Origin: Psychrobacter namhaensis
GTDB lineage: Bacteria > Pseudomonadota > Gammaproteobacteria > Pseudomonadales > Moraxellaceae
Length of the DNA: 64,000 nucleotides
Direction of reading: 5' to 3'
Assembly: GCF_016107545.1 (NCBI RefSeq)
Contig: NZ_JABASS010000008.1
Span: 1 to 64,000 of the forward strand
Positions 55,652 through 64,000 of this stretch are shown piece by piece. The notes below the pieces were generated by a model that did no database searches, was not told where the DNA came from, and saw nothing but the letters and a program-made list of their open reading frames with translations. Within the stretch, counting starts at the first letter, position 1. Every line of letters begins with the position of its first letter. Made by a program: the position numbers and the translations under genes.

Positions 55652-56764
55652 ATGAGTTTACATACGATTCCTGAAATTATCGAAGACATTCGTGCTGGTA
55701 AAATGGTCATCTTGATGGATGATGAAGACCGCGAAAACGAAGGCGACATCATCATGGCAGCGACCCATGTGCGCCCAGACGACATCAACTTTATGATTAC
55801 CCACGCGCGCGGCTTGGTCTGTTTGACCTTATCGCAAGCACGTTGCCAACAGTTGGCATTACCACTGATGTCTGATCGCAATGAAGCAAAATTTAGCACC
55901 AACTTTACCGTGTCCATTGAGGCGGCGGAAGGCGTCACGACTGGTATCTCTGCCGCCGATCGCGCGCGCACCATTCAAGCCGCGGTTTCTTCTTCAGCAA
56001 AACCTGAAGACATCGTACAGCCTGGGCATATCTTTCCCATCATGGCTCAAAATGGGGGCGTTCTTCATCGTGCCGGCCATACGGAAGCCGGTTGCGACTT
56101 GGCACGACTAGCAGGCCTTGAGCCCGCAGCGGTGATTGTAGAAATCATCAACGCTGATGGTACGATGGCACGCCGTGATGATCTTGAGGTATTTGCACAA
56201 GAGCATGGTATCAAAATGGGCACGATTGCTGACCTTATTAACTATCGTATTGCCAATGAGCAAACGGTAGAAGAAATTGAGACCCGTCCTTTTGAAACTG
56301 AGTATGGCATCTTTACCTTACATCGTTTCCGTGAGTTTGGCGCTGATGAGACGCATTTGGCCTTGGTCAAAGGTGATGTGAGCGAAGGTGTCAGTACTGT
56401 ACGTGTACATGGCTTCCATCCGCTGCGCGATTTATTCGCTGCCAAAAACGATACGACAGGCCGTAGTGGCTGGAGTGTGCAATCCGCGTTAGAAGAGATT
56501 AGCGCGTCAGATTGCGGTGTCCTCGTATGGATTGGTAGTCATCAACCAGTGGATCTGGGCGATGCGCTAGATAAAGCCTCAGACAATCAATCCCTATCTA
56601 CCATTACACAGCAGCCGTATCGTAGTATTGGTGTGGGCGCACAAATATTACGCCACCTTGGGGTACGTGATATGCGCTTACTGTCATCTCCGATGAAGTT
56701 TTATGCGTTATCAGGCTTTGATCTAAACGTGGTCGATTTTGTTCATGCGCCAAAGCAGGATTAA
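55652..56764 (+). CDS. ribBX: 3,4-dihydroxy-2-butanone 4-phosphate synthase with RibA-like domain (RibBX type)
   Basis: 370 residues. The N-terminal RibB domain (1-205) is intact: DDEDRENEGD at 23-32, VCLTLSQARC, TGISAADRARTI and RAGHTEAGCDLARLAG, so it makes the four-carbon unit of riboflavin. The C-terminal half resembles GTP cyclohydrolase II but cannot be one: where RibA has VRVHSECLTGD and CDCG with three zinc-binding Cys, this reads VRVHGFHPLRD and TGRSGW, and the RQEGRGIG segment is GSHQPVDLG. Only the distal YRSIGVGAQILRHLGV resembles RibA. This is the RibBX architecture known from proteobacteria, where a separate RibA does step 1. No FMN riboswitch was recognised in the roughly 100 bp upstream. 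Confidence 0.9.
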   Translation: MSLHTIPEIIEDIRAGKMVILMDDEDRENEGDIIMAATHVRPDDINFMITHARGLVCLTLSQARCQQLALPLMSDRNEAKFSTNFTVSIEAAEGVTTGISAADRARTIQAAVSSSAKPEDIVQPGHIFPIMAQNGGVLHRAGHTEAGCDLARLAGLEPAAVIVEIINADGTMARRDDLEVFAQEHGIKMGTIADLINYRIANEQTVEEIETRPFETEYGIFTLHRFREFGADETHLALVKGDVSEGVSTVRVHGFHPLRDLFAAKNDTTGRSGWSVQSALEEISASDCGVLVWIGSHQPVDLGDALDKASDNQSLSTITQQPYRSIGVGAQILRHLGVRDMRLLSSPMKFYALSGFDLNVVDFVHAPKQD

Positions 56765-56813
56765 TATTTAAACCGCTGGCTGATTCAGTACCAGCGTGAG
56801 TAGTATCACTGAC

Positions 56814-56853
56814 ATAAAAAAAGGCACGCTAGCATAAGGTTAGCGTGCCTTTA
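56814..56853. terminator. bidirectional terminator between ribBX and the thioesterase
   Basis: Stem AAAGGCACGCTA / TAGCGTGCCTTT with a short loop, between convergent genes; T-tract interrupted. Confidence 0.8.
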
Positions 56854-56893
56854 CATTGTTAGGTGAATATTGTTAAGTGATAAATACTTCTTT

Positions 56894-57385
56894 TTAAACC
56901 TTAGGCGTGTGCTCGACTGTCGCCTCTAATGCGAGTAACCGTTCACGTTCATCCTCTGTCCACGGCAGCTTATTTTTTCCATCACTGTCTAACCGCACCA
57001 CCACCGCTTCAGCCGTTGCGACGATGGCCTTTTGGGCGCTGCTATAATAGCCATACTCCATCACAATGCTAGTATTGCCTAAACGCTGACAACGCACCCC
57101 TAATAACAAAGTATCAGGATAAGTCACTGGGCGTAAATATTGGCAACTTGATTGCGCCAACACTGTGACCATACTGCCATCAAACATGCCAAGTGCCTGC
57201 AAATAGCTAATACGTGCTGATTCTGCATAACGATAATAGACCACGTTATTTAAATGATTAAAGGCATCCATCTCACCCCAATGAATGGGCTGGGGATGAA
57301 TAATAGGAAAATGCGCCAATTCGTTGGGGCAATGACTGCTTGAGACATCAGTGGTTGCATTTTCTGACTGTTTAGGACTCTCCAT
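56894..57385 (-). CDS. hotdog-fold acyl-CoA thioesterase (YbgC/4-hydroxybenzoyl-CoA thioesterase type)
   Basis: 163 residues. The family motif is HWGEMDAFNHLNNVVYYRYAE, containing the catalytic Asp and the NHLNN helix, followed by ARISYLQALGM and, later, RPVTYPDTLLLGVRCQRLG and SIVMEYGYYSS. About 25 residues of Ser/Asn-rich N-terminal extension precede the domain. The substrate cannot be told. It follows hemX by 51 bp and may be cotranscribed with hemCDX, but no functional link to haem is known. Confidence 0.85.
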   Translation of the reverse strand: MESPKQSENATTDVSSSHCPNELAHFPIIHPQPIHWGEMDAFNHLNNVVYYRYAESARISYLQALGMFDGSMVTVLAQSSCQYLRPVTYPDTLLLGVRCQRLGNTSIVMEYGYYSSAQKAIVATAEAVVVRLDSDGKNKLPWTEDERERLLALEATVEHTPKV

Positions 57386-57436
57386 AATTTAATTTCTCTT
57401 ATTTTTTGGGTCAATAAATCTGGCAAGCAACGACCA

Positions 57437-58414
57437 TCAACGTTGAGGCTTGTCTAAAATCTGGGTGGTTAACAGTGGTGTTGGTTTTGGTGCGTTAGCA
57501 ATCAATCGATCTAACCAGTCTATGACTTCTGAGATGTCAGTGGGAGCAGTTTTGGTTGATAAACTAGTATCATGAGATTTGTTTGTTATGCCCGCCGACG
57601 TTGAACGAGACGTTTTTTCACTATTAGTCGTAGCGGTTTTTGACGCAGTTTCTGCTGACATTGATTCTTGGGTAACTAGGGTTTTCAGCTGTTTTCGCGC
57701 TTGTCTCAAATAACCAATTAACGGCTCTCGTTCGCGCATATTGCTGGCTTGACTGGCCAGATTCAATGTCATAATAACTTCATGAATCATCAGTTGCCTG
57801 CGCGTTAGGCTCACATCACTGTCAGTGTTTTGAGGCTGTGTCGCAGCATGAGTAAAACGCTCGTGACTGTGCAAAAAATCTTGAATATTTTGTATGCCGA
57901 GGTTGTGTAATTGCCAAGGACTGGGCTGCGCGCTTTTTGCCTGCAAGCGTTCAATGTCTTTTGTTAGGCTTTGTTTAATCACGACGGTTAGCGCTGGGGC
58001 GATCTCATTACTGCTTTGTGACAGCTGCCAATGTAGTCCTCGCAACAAATCTATCGCTGCACTATGGTTATTATCGGCCAGTAATCTATCAGCGGCTTGT
58101 ATTTGAATACGCAATAAATCCAACTGGTTTTGCGCTTGACTGCTGGCCGCCGCTCTAGGCTCTGGCAACGTCTGCTGACTCATGGCAAACAGTCGATCAT
58201 CCATCTCATTGAGTCGGCTGACGACTTGTTCGTTACTTTGCAAACGCTCATTAACATGATGCTCAAAACGCTGTTGGCTGATGTATAGCCATAATATCGC
58301 GGCGATAAGCAAAAAAATAACCAACCACTGCAGCCGCAACAAAAACACCGTTGCTTGCCGGCGCTGCTGAACAGCAGACGGATCCTTAGATAACGATTCA
58401 GAATTTATTGGCAT
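57437..58414 (-). CDS. hemX: HemX-like membrane-anchored protein
   Basis: 325 residues. One N-terminal membrane helix (LQWLVIFLLIAAILWLYIS) followed by a coiled-coil-like region and a helical domain; the C-terminal 70 residues are Ser/Thr/Lys rich. It is called HemX from its position after hemD and from the HemX layout (anchor, coiled coil, helical domain with PWQLHNLGIQ); sequence identity to E. coli HemX is not obvious, so the call is positional. Not an intact uroporphyrinogen methyltransferase: no SAM-binding motif. The gap to hemD is 56 bp. Confidence 0.7.
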   Translation of the reverse strand: MPINSESLSKDPSAVQQRRQATVFLLRLQWLVIFLLIAAILWLYISQQRFEHHVNERLQSNEQVVSRLNEMDDRLFAMSQQTLPEPRAAASSQAQNQLDLLRIQIQAADRLLADNNHSAAIDLLRGLHWQLSQSSNEIAPALTVVIKQSLTKDIERLQAKSAQPSPWQLHNLGIQNIQDFLHSHERFTHAATQPQNTDSDVSLTRRQLMIHEVIMTLNLASQASNMREREPLIGYLRQARKQLKTLVTQESMSAETASKTATTNSEKTSRSTSAGITNKSHDTSLSTKTAPTDISEVIDWLDRLIANAPKPTPLLTTQILDKPQR

Positions 58415-58470
58415 AAGACAGTACCGTTATGGATAGGTTTAAACATAGTGAAGTAAATCATAGGAAAATG

Positions 58471-59457
58471 TTAGTTTTTAGCATGAATAGCAGCGAGAAT
58501 GGTTTCTGGCGCCAAATCTTCTACCCGCCAGTGACTTAACTGCTGCTCTGCCACCATGTTGGCTAAGCGCTCCCCTAACACGACGTAGGCAAAATCTGAC
58601 AACGTAAGTACCTTATGTGGTTCTACACTGCTCGCGGCCACACTATCTGACTGCGGTGTTAAAGGTGTTGCAGCTGCTGTAACAATCGTTGTCCAATGCT
58701 CAAAGGCCGTACCACTACTAATAACCACAATTGGCTTTGACTGTTTGGGTTGTTTTGAGGGAGCGACAACCTGCGTGGATCTGTGCGCCAAAAAGTCTTG
58801 TAGCCACTGCTGATACTGAGTCGCCGCCTCAGTAGGCATGGTGCGCTCATACCAAGCAATACTATCAATATGCACACCGCGTGCCTGTAATGTATCGACC
58901 AATAGTCGTCGTCCGCCAAGGCCACGCCAGATCAGTAGTTTATCACCTGCTTGCAGAGTTTTAATCTCAGGCATGGCTAGCATGCCTTCATTATTGGCAA
59001 CGTCAGGCTGCCGTACTCTATAGCTTGTCGTATCTAATTTGGCACGACTCAGTACAGCCGCGGTTGCTGCCCCAACGGCAATGACAGGGCTGGGTGTCTT
59101 CAACGTCTCAAGTTCTGTCTCTGCTTCCTCAGCGGTACCGCCCTGCGATTTGAGTTCACGCACAAGCGATTGCCAAACCGCTAAACCGGCAGCCGCCGCG
59201 GTGGGACTCACGATAACGAGCGCCTTATAGTCACCCGTTAACCATTGACCCATCAAGGTTCTATCATTATCGGTTACTGGCCGCGATTGCAGCGACAACA
59301 TCGGCATATCAACCACTGTCAGCCCTGCAGCTTGTAGATGATGCGTTAGTGGTGCTGCACGCTCTAGCGGGCGAGTGTTGATGACCACTTGCGGCAATGA
59401 TAGTGATTGATCCATTGCTTGGCTTTTTTGCCTAGACTTGACGTAAGTTGACGACAT
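58471..59457 (-). CDS. hemD: uroporphyrinogen-III synthase
   Basis: 328 residues (314 if ATG 59415 is used). Closes hydroxymethylbilane to uroporphyrinogen III. The family is divergent, but the fold is visible: VVINTRPLERAAPLTHHLQAAGL at the N-terminus, LVIVSPTAAAAGL, VIAVGAATAAVLSRAKL, and LLIWRGLGGRRLLVDTLQARG followed by WYERTMP. A Ser/Gln/Lys-rich loop (around 245-260) and an Ala/Thr/Ser-rich insertion (around 280-295) are lineage additions. Start choice is uncertain, as neither ATG has a strong ribosome binding site. Follows hemC by about 100 bp. Confidence 0.9.
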   Translation of the reverse strand: MSSTYVKSRQKSQAMDQSLSLPQVVINTRPLERAAPLTHHLQAAGLTVVDMPMLSLQSRPVTDNDRTLMGQWLTGDYKALVIVSPTAAAAGLAVWQSLVRELKSQGGTAEEAETELETLKTPSPVIAVGAATAAVLSRAKLDTTSYRVRQPDVANNEGMLAMPEIKTLQAGDKLLIWRGLGGRRLLVDTLQARGVHIDSIAWYERTMPTEAATQYQQWLQDFLAHRSTQVVAPSKQPKQSKPIVVISSGTAFEHWTTIVTAAATPLTPQSDSVAASSVEPHKVLTLSDFAYVVLGERLANMVAEQQLSHWRVEDLAPETILAAIHAKN

Positions 59458-59556
59458 AGATATACCATGAAAAACGCTGATAAAACCGACTTAACCACAG
59501 ACCTGTAGAGGTAACGGCTGGCCTATGGTTGCTCAAATAGTTGCATCATTTATGCG

Positions 59557-60591
59557 TTATTCAGGATGATAGATCGCTGCTAAAATATCCCCAGCACCAT
59601 CGGCAAGCAGCATGTCTGCAACATCAATACCAAGCTGGTTGGCCTGCGCTTCTTGCTCGTCTTGTGGGCCGATCAATGTGACCCGTTTTTCAGATTTTAA
59701 CAACTTGCTGCCGTCGGCTTGACCCACCCGACCTCGTAACCACAACACATTGCCGTTATCATTATTACCATTGTCACCGTTGTGATCATTATTGGCATCG
59801 GTTTCGTCAGCCATTTGCAAAACCGCATAAGCCGCGATCGGCACTTGACACCCACCCTCTAAGTGACGATTTAGCGCGCGCTCAGCGATGAGGCGAATAC
59901 GAGCTTTGTCATCATTAAGCGGTGCAAGCAGTTTTAACACCTCGTCATCACCGTCACGGCATTCGATCGCCAAGGCGCCTTGACCAACCGCTGGCAGGCA
60001 AGCATCAATATCAAGCTCTCCGCGTATCCGCTCGTCCAGCTCAATACGTTGCAGCCCGCTGGTTGCTAGGATAATAGCATCATACTCGCCAGCATCTAGC
60101 TTACCCAAGCGGGTGCCAACATTACCGCGCAAGGTCTTGATTTGTAAATCTGGACGATACGCTTTAATTTGACACTGGCGGCGCAAACTTGATGTCCCAA
60201 CCACTGCCCCTTGTGGCAACGCATCGATACTATCGTAAGTATTGGAGACAAAGGCGTCTGTTGGTGAAGCACGCTTGCAGTAGACCCCAAGCGTCAAGCC
60301 TTCAGGGAGCTGCATGGGCACATCTTTTAACGAATGTACTGCAATGTCTGCTTGTTTGTCGTACAACGCTTGCTCAAGCTCTTTGACAAATAAACCTTTA
60401 CCGCCGATTTTCGCCAAAGGTGTGTCCAAAATCTTGTCACCCTTAGTGACAATTTTTAGCAAGTTGATCGTCAGCTCAGGATAAAGTGCCAATAAACGAT
60501 CACGAATGTGCTCAGCTTGCCACAATGCCAAAGGACTCTGGCGCGTGGCGATGTTTAAAGTGGTCAAAGCAGGTTGCTGCAGATTGCTCAT
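59557..60591 (-). CDS. hemC: porphobilinogen deaminase (hydroxymethylbilane synthase)
   Basis: 344 residues from ATG 60591, with GAGG six bases upstream; a TTG four codons earlier is rejected. Polymerises four porphobilinogen units. Motifs: [55 protein letters not shown], and the dipyrromethane-carrying Cys in [13 protein letters not shown] Asn/Asp/Gly-rich insertion (about 260-280) sits in domain 3 and explains the extra length over E. coli (313). A terminator precedes it, so it has its own promoter after algR. Confidence 0.96.
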   Translation of the reverse strand: MSNLQQPALTTLNIATRQSPLALWQAEHIRDRLLALYPELTINLLKIVTKGDKILDTPLAKIGGKGLFVKELEQALYDKQADIAVHSLKDVPMQLPEGLTLGVYCKRASPTDAFVSNTYDSIDALPQGAVVGTSSLRRQCQIKAYRPDLQIKTLRGNVGTRLGKLDAGEYDAIILATSGLQRIELDERIRGELDIDACLPAVGQGALAIECRDGDDEVLKLLAPLNDDKARIRLIAERALNRHLEGGCQVPIAAYAVLQMADETDANNDHNGDNGNNDNGNVLWLRGRVGQADGSKLLKSEKRVTLIGPQDEQEAQANQLGIDVADMLLADGAGDILAAIYHPE

Positions 60592-60708
60592 AGAAAGCCT
60601 CAATAAGTTCGATACTGGAGCGTCAGTACTTAAATGTCAGTCATCAAAGACAGCGCAAATTTGCCACAAAAAATGGCGATAGGAAGGATTTACCGTAAAT
60701 GCTGACGC

Positions 60709-60745
60709 AAAAAATACCCTTATTTAAGCATAAATAAGGGTTTGA
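60709..60745 (-). terminator. intrinsic terminator after algR
   Basis: On the minus strand: stem ACCCTTATTTA / TAAATAAGGGT with a TGCT loop followed by ATTTTTT. Separates algR from hemC. Confidence 0.88.
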
Positions 60746-60782
60746 TGATATGGCGTGATTATTTCGCTATTAATACAGTCAG

Positions 60783-61520
60783 TTACATGCTTTGAATCTT
60801 ATCGCGTAATGCTGGCAAGTGACGGCGGCTCACTGCTAACGCCTCGTTAATACCTTTAAAGCGTATCTGATACTGTCCCCCATCCAGCGTCTCTAAAAAG
60901 TCCAAAAAACTGAGGTTGATAATGGCATTACGGTGTACACGAAAGAGGCGATCGCCAAACTCTTGCTCAAGCTCTTTTAGCGTCTCATCAATCAGCACCA
61001 CACCATCTTTGTGGCGTACTTTGACATACTTTTGATCGGCGGTGAAATAATAGATGTCTTTTAGCTTAATCAGCTCAACACCGCGGTGAGTACGGGCAGC
61101 GATGTGTTCGCGTACTGGGCGTGCCGTTGGGTCTTCAAGTTTACGGATCTCATTTAACTGCGCGGCATTTAGGTTTTTTGCTTTATCCAGCGCCTCCAGT
61201 AACTCGTCTTTATTCGCAGGCTTTAATAAATAACCAATGGCGTTGGCCTTGAGCGCTGCGATCGCATAGTGATCATAAGCGGTGACGAATATAATCGCTG
61301 GTGGGTGCTCAAGCTTAGCAAGCTCTTGCGCACAGCGTACCCCATCCATCTCAGGCATGCGAATGTCTAATAAGATAATGTCTGGCTGCTGAATTTTTAC
61401 AGCGACAATGGCTTCTGCCCCTGTTGTTGCTTGTGCCACCACTTGGTGACCTGATTCTTGTACAATCCTGACCAAACGCTCACGCGCGAGCGGTTCATCA
61501 TCACAAACTACGATACGCAT
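60783..61520 (-). CDS. algR: LytTR-type response regulator AlgR
   Basis: 245 residues from ATG 61520, preceded by GGGAG at five bases. Receiver domain with acidic pair Asp7/Asp8 and phospho-acceptor Asp52 in LLDIRMPEMDG, then a LytTR DNA-binding domain (HIAARTHRGVELIKLKDIYYF ... DETLKELEQEFGDRLFRVHR). In pseudomonads AlgR controls alginate, twitching pili and virulence with kinase AlgZ (FimS). Located, as there, between algZ and hemC. A terminator follows. A palindrome ACATAGTTCTATGT lies at 61644-61657 in the gap upstream. Confidence 0.93.
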   Translation of the reverse strand: MRIVVCDDEPLARERLVRIVQESGHQVVAQATTGAEAIVAVKIQQPDIILLDIRMPEMDGVRCAQELAKLEHPPAIIFVTAYDHYAIAALKANAIGYLLKPANKDELLEALDKAKNLNAAQLNEIRKLEDPTARPVREHIAARTHRGVELIKLKDIYYFTADQKYVKVRHKDGVVLIDETLKELEQEFGDRLFRVHRNAIINLSFLDFLETLDGGQYQIRFKGINEALAVSRRHLPALRDKIQSM

Positions 61521-61764
61521 GCAAACTCCCACCTTAGGACAGACTTAATATGTTTTTAATAGTATTAACATTTATCATCCATCACTTAGCGTAAAAACAT
61601 TTAACTATTTAACAAAGGTACTAATCCCTCTATTAACCTCTATACATAGTTCTATGTGCCGACTACTGATGTATTGACTGTTATATTTAACACAGTGCAA
61701 TAAGTATGCCATGCTTATTTATTCGAAGCAGAAAGGGGAGAAACGAGCGCTAGTAAACCGGTCG

Positions 61765-62916
61765 TCATAAACCGACGTCATGAAGCGGATAATTGATGAT
61801 GGTGATGATTTGGGTGGTGGTGACCTTACTTTTGATATTAGCGTTTTGACCAAAATAGGCACGTAAACGCTCAGCTTGAATATAAAAATCCATGTGCTGG
61901 CGCAGCTCATGATTGATGATTAAAGTCTTTTTGGGCAGCTCGACAGCAATTTTAATGGCGACCTGATGCTGCTGCCACGTCACTTTAATACTGATATAAA
62001 TCGTCTCTGTGGTCATCTCAACCACATTCAGCAGCATTTTTTCTAGTACGCTTTGTAGGGTTAAGGCAGTAATAACCATGTCATACATGATATTTTCATC
62101 AGGCAGCTGCCAACTCACCTCAAGCTTGTCTGCCAAACGGCTAGACTCAATCGCCAGATAATGCTCACAAAGCGCAATTTCCTCTTCAAAGCTAATCTCA
62201 CGCTCACCACTAAAACTGGCACGAAATAACGCGGAAACATGCTGCAATAAAGCGGCGGCTCTTGCTGGGTTGGACTCAATAAGTGACACAAGCGTGTTCA
62301 GCGTGTTAAAGAAAAAATGCGGTGCCATACGGGCTTTAATCACATCATTCTGCGCGCTTAAATTACGCTCAAATGACTGCTTTAGGGCGTTTAACTCACG
62401 ATAGCGACGTAAGAAGTACAGTAAAAACACCAAGGTAAAACCACCGCTAAACATCGCATCAAATAAAATATTTACTATGAAGGTTTGACGGTCGTACTCA
62501 AACCAGCCCACATTAATCATAATCAGCATGATCAGCGTCATTGAGATGACAGAGGTAATGATTAATAAGGCAAGGACATACATACTGACTCTGGGTATGC
62601 TCATCCTTTTAAAGATTGGACGCAGGTAATCAATGAGATATAAAGACGGCATAATGCTTAAGACATTTTGAAGAAACCTACTCAAAAGCTGAATCAAAAA
62701 ATCTGGCCAAGTCGCGATGTCATAGCGATTCGTCACCGTCACAAACAACGACCAAAAAAAGATGTATATCAACCACTGCCAAGGCTTCAAGACCTCCATG
62801 AGCTTGGGAATAAAAAACTCTAAGCGCTCCGCTAGTAAGGCAACCTCATCCTTTGCTATACTTGAGCTCTTATTCTCTTGACTTGTCTTGTACCGATATG
62901 AATGCCAATTCTTCAA
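61765..62916 (-). CDS. algZ: AlgZ (FimS)-type sensor histidine kinase
   Basis: 383 residues if it starts at TTG 62916, or 344 from ATG 62799 (neither has a good ribosome binding site). Several membrane helices span about 45-165 ([38 protein letters not shown]). The phospho-acceptor His is in [18 protein letters not shown], the LytS-family pattern. The catalytic domain is atypical: where LytS-type kinases have an N-box LxPLVENAxxHG, this reads [15 protein letters not shown], and the glycine-rich GxGLxNxxxRL is replaced by [16 protein letters not shown]. Atypical catalytic domains have been described for FimS/AlgZ. The TTG start would overlap argH's start on the other strand by 19 bp. Confidence 0.85.
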   Translation of the reverse strand: MKNWHSYRYKTSQENKSSSIAKDEVALLAERLEFFIPKLMEVLKPWQWLIYIFFWSLFVTVTNRYDIATWPDFLIQLLSRFLQNVLSIMPSLYLIDYLRPIFKRMSIPRVSMYVLALLIITSVISMTLIMLIMINVGWFEYDRQTFIVNILFDAMFSGGFTLVFLLYFLRRYRELNALKQSFERNLSAQNDVIKARMAPHFFFNTLNTLVSLIESNPARAAALLQHVSALFRASFSGEREISFEEEIALCEHYLAIESSRLADKLEVSWQLPDENIMYDMVITALTLQSVLEKMLLNVVEMTTETIYISIKVTWQQHQVAIKIAVELPKKTLIINHELRQHMDFYIQAERLRAYFGQNANIKSKVTTTQIITIINYPLHDVGL

Positions 62917-64000
62917 ACCCTAGTAATCCCAAATCAAATGTAAACGCATCTGCCACTGATTCTAGCACAGATGCCTCTATAACAAATAACGCTGCACAAA
63001 ACAGTCCTACAAGCAGTCAGGGCCAGCAGATGTGGGGCGGACGATTTAGTGAGGCGACTGACAGTTTTGTGGCAGCCTTTACCGCATCCGTTGGTTTTGA
63101 CCAACGTTTTGCCCGTCATGATATTGAAGGCTCAATTGCTCATGCGACCATGCTCGAAAAGTGTGGCATTTTAACTGCTGACGAAGTGGCCACTATCGTG
63201 GATGGCCTACAGCAAGTGTTACGCGAAATTGAAGCGGGTAAGTTTAACTGGTCAATTGCCCTTGAAGACGTACACATGAATGTCGAATCACGTCTCACGG
63301 ACATTATCGGCGCGGTTGGCAAAAAACTGCACACAGGGCGTAGCCGTAACGATCAAGTCGCTACCGACATTCGTCTCTGGTTACGAGAAGAAACGGACAA
63401 TATTATCGCACTGTTAGTACGCCTGCAAAGCGGTTTGCTTGATTTGGCTGACAAGCACACCGACACCATTATGCCAGGCTTTACCCATCTACAAACCGCG
63501 CAGCCCGTGAGCTTTGGTCATCATGTCATGGCATGGTTTGAGATGTTGTATCGCGATACTGAACGTCTCGTCGATGCACGCCGCCGTATCAATCAGATGC
63601 CGCTTGGTAGTGCAGCCCTTGCAGGTACGACTTTCCCTATCGATCGTACGATTACCGCTGAGCTGCTAGGCTTTGAAGGCATTTGCCAAAACTCGCTTGA
63701 TGCAGTATCAGATCGTGACTTTGCGATTGAATTCACCTCAGCCGCTTCTATCCTCATGATGCATATGTCACGTATGAGCGAAGAGATTATTCTGTGGATG
63801 TCAGCACAGTTTAATTTTGTACAGATCCCAGATCGTTTCTGCACTGGCTCCTCTATCATGCCGCAAAAGAAAAACCCTGATGTGCCAGAGTTGGTACGCG
63901 GTAAAGCGGCCCGTGTCTTTGGGCAACTCATGACCCTGCTGAGCCTAATGAAAAGCCAGCCCCTTGCCTACAATAAAGACAACCAAGAAGACAAAGAGCC
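62898..64000 (+). CDS. argH: argininosuccinate lyase, 3' end outside the window
   Basis: Partial: 367 codons are visible and the frame runs open to the window end. Splits argininosuccinate into arginine and fumarate. The domain begins at [14 protein letters not shown]; then [29 protein letters not shown] (catalytic His), and the fumarase-superfamily signature [18 protein letters not shown] 62898 gives 44 extra N-terminal residues rich in Asn, Ser and Thr; ATG 63030, preceded by AGGG, would give the usual N-terminus. Divergent from algZ, as in pseudomonads. Confidence 0.95.
   Translation, partial: MNANSSNPSNPKSNVNASATDSSTDASITNNAAQNSPTSSQGQQMWGGRFSEATDSFVAAFTASVGFDQRFARHDIEGSIAHATMLEKCGILTADEVATIVDGLQQVLREIEAGKFNWSIALEDVHMNVESRLTDIIGAVGKKLHTGRSRNDQVATDIRLWLREETDNIIALLVRLQSGLLDLADKHTDTIMPGFTHLQTAQPVSFGHHVMAWFEMLYRDTERLVDARRRINQMPLGSAALAGTTFPIDRTITAELLGFEGICQNSLDAVSDRDFAIEFTSAASILMMHMSRMSEEIILWMSAQFNFVQIPDRFCTGSSIMPQKKNPDVPELVRGKAARVFGQLMTLLSLMKSQPLAYNKDNQEDKE

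Overview
This window is an ordinary, gene-dense stretch of chromosome from a gammaproteobacterium of the Moraxellaceae, most likely Psychrobacter or a close relative. That assignment is inferred from gene order and protein character: argH / algZ-algR-hemC-hemD-hemX and ubiG-mupP-yciK are arranged as in pseudomonads and relatives, galE-galU-pgi-ugd facing a phosphomannomutase resembles the sugar-precursor module that flanks Acinetobacter capsule loci, and the succinate dehydrogenase, 2-oxoglutarate dehydrogenase and citrate synthase genes form one block. I found no insertion sequence, prophage, integrase, CRISPR array, rRNA or tRNA gene.

Layout. 1-7.8 kb: a small exported protein with a PliG-like fold, a tautomerase, a YbaK-type deacylase, plsB (membrane lipid synthesis), ettA (translation), a mini-GNAT and phhB. 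7.9-12.2 kb: a 51-residue membrane protein (DUF1328), a saccharopine-dehydrogenase-like oxidoreductase, and two exported proteins of unknown function, one built of three 57-residue repeats. 12.3-17.7 kb: tex, an OmpR-type regulator followed by a COG0523 GTPase instead of a sensor kinase, and a DksA-like zinc-finger protein. 17.8-20.4 kb: ubiG-mupP-yciK. 20.9-29.5 kb: dsbA, then a leftward run mazG-comEA-pcnB-folK-panB-panC-rapZ-darP (RNA metabolism plus folate and pantothenate synthesis). 29.6-36.4 kb: sugar-nucleotide precursors (algC-like mutase, galE, galU, pgi and a UDP-glucose-dehydrogenase homologue that has lost its active site). 36.5-51.9 kb: the TCA block, sdhCDAB and sucAB-lpd-sucCD leftward with gltA divergent. 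52-57 kb: a lipoprotein, a zincin-like protein, rarA and a RibBX-type riboflavin gene. 57-64 kb: a thioesterase, hemX-like, hemD, hemC, algR, algZ and the 5' part of argH, which is cut by the window end.

Most genes are housekeeping. The main oddities are: (1) the ugd homologue, in which the catalytic Cys, Lys, Asn and Asp are all replaced at exactly aligned positions; (2) the three-repeat exported protein; (3) a roughly 300-residue basic, low-complexity tail on poly(A) polymerase with recurring arginine clusters; (4) a 35-bp tandem repeat carrying a conserved hairpin upstream of sucA; (5) perfect operator-like palindromes upstream of gltA and of the DksA-like gene; (6) sensor kinase AlgZ and the RibA-like half of RibBX, both lacking canonical catalytic motifs. 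I see no convincing wholly new multi-gene system. Function calls rest on motif recognition by eye; no database search was possible.
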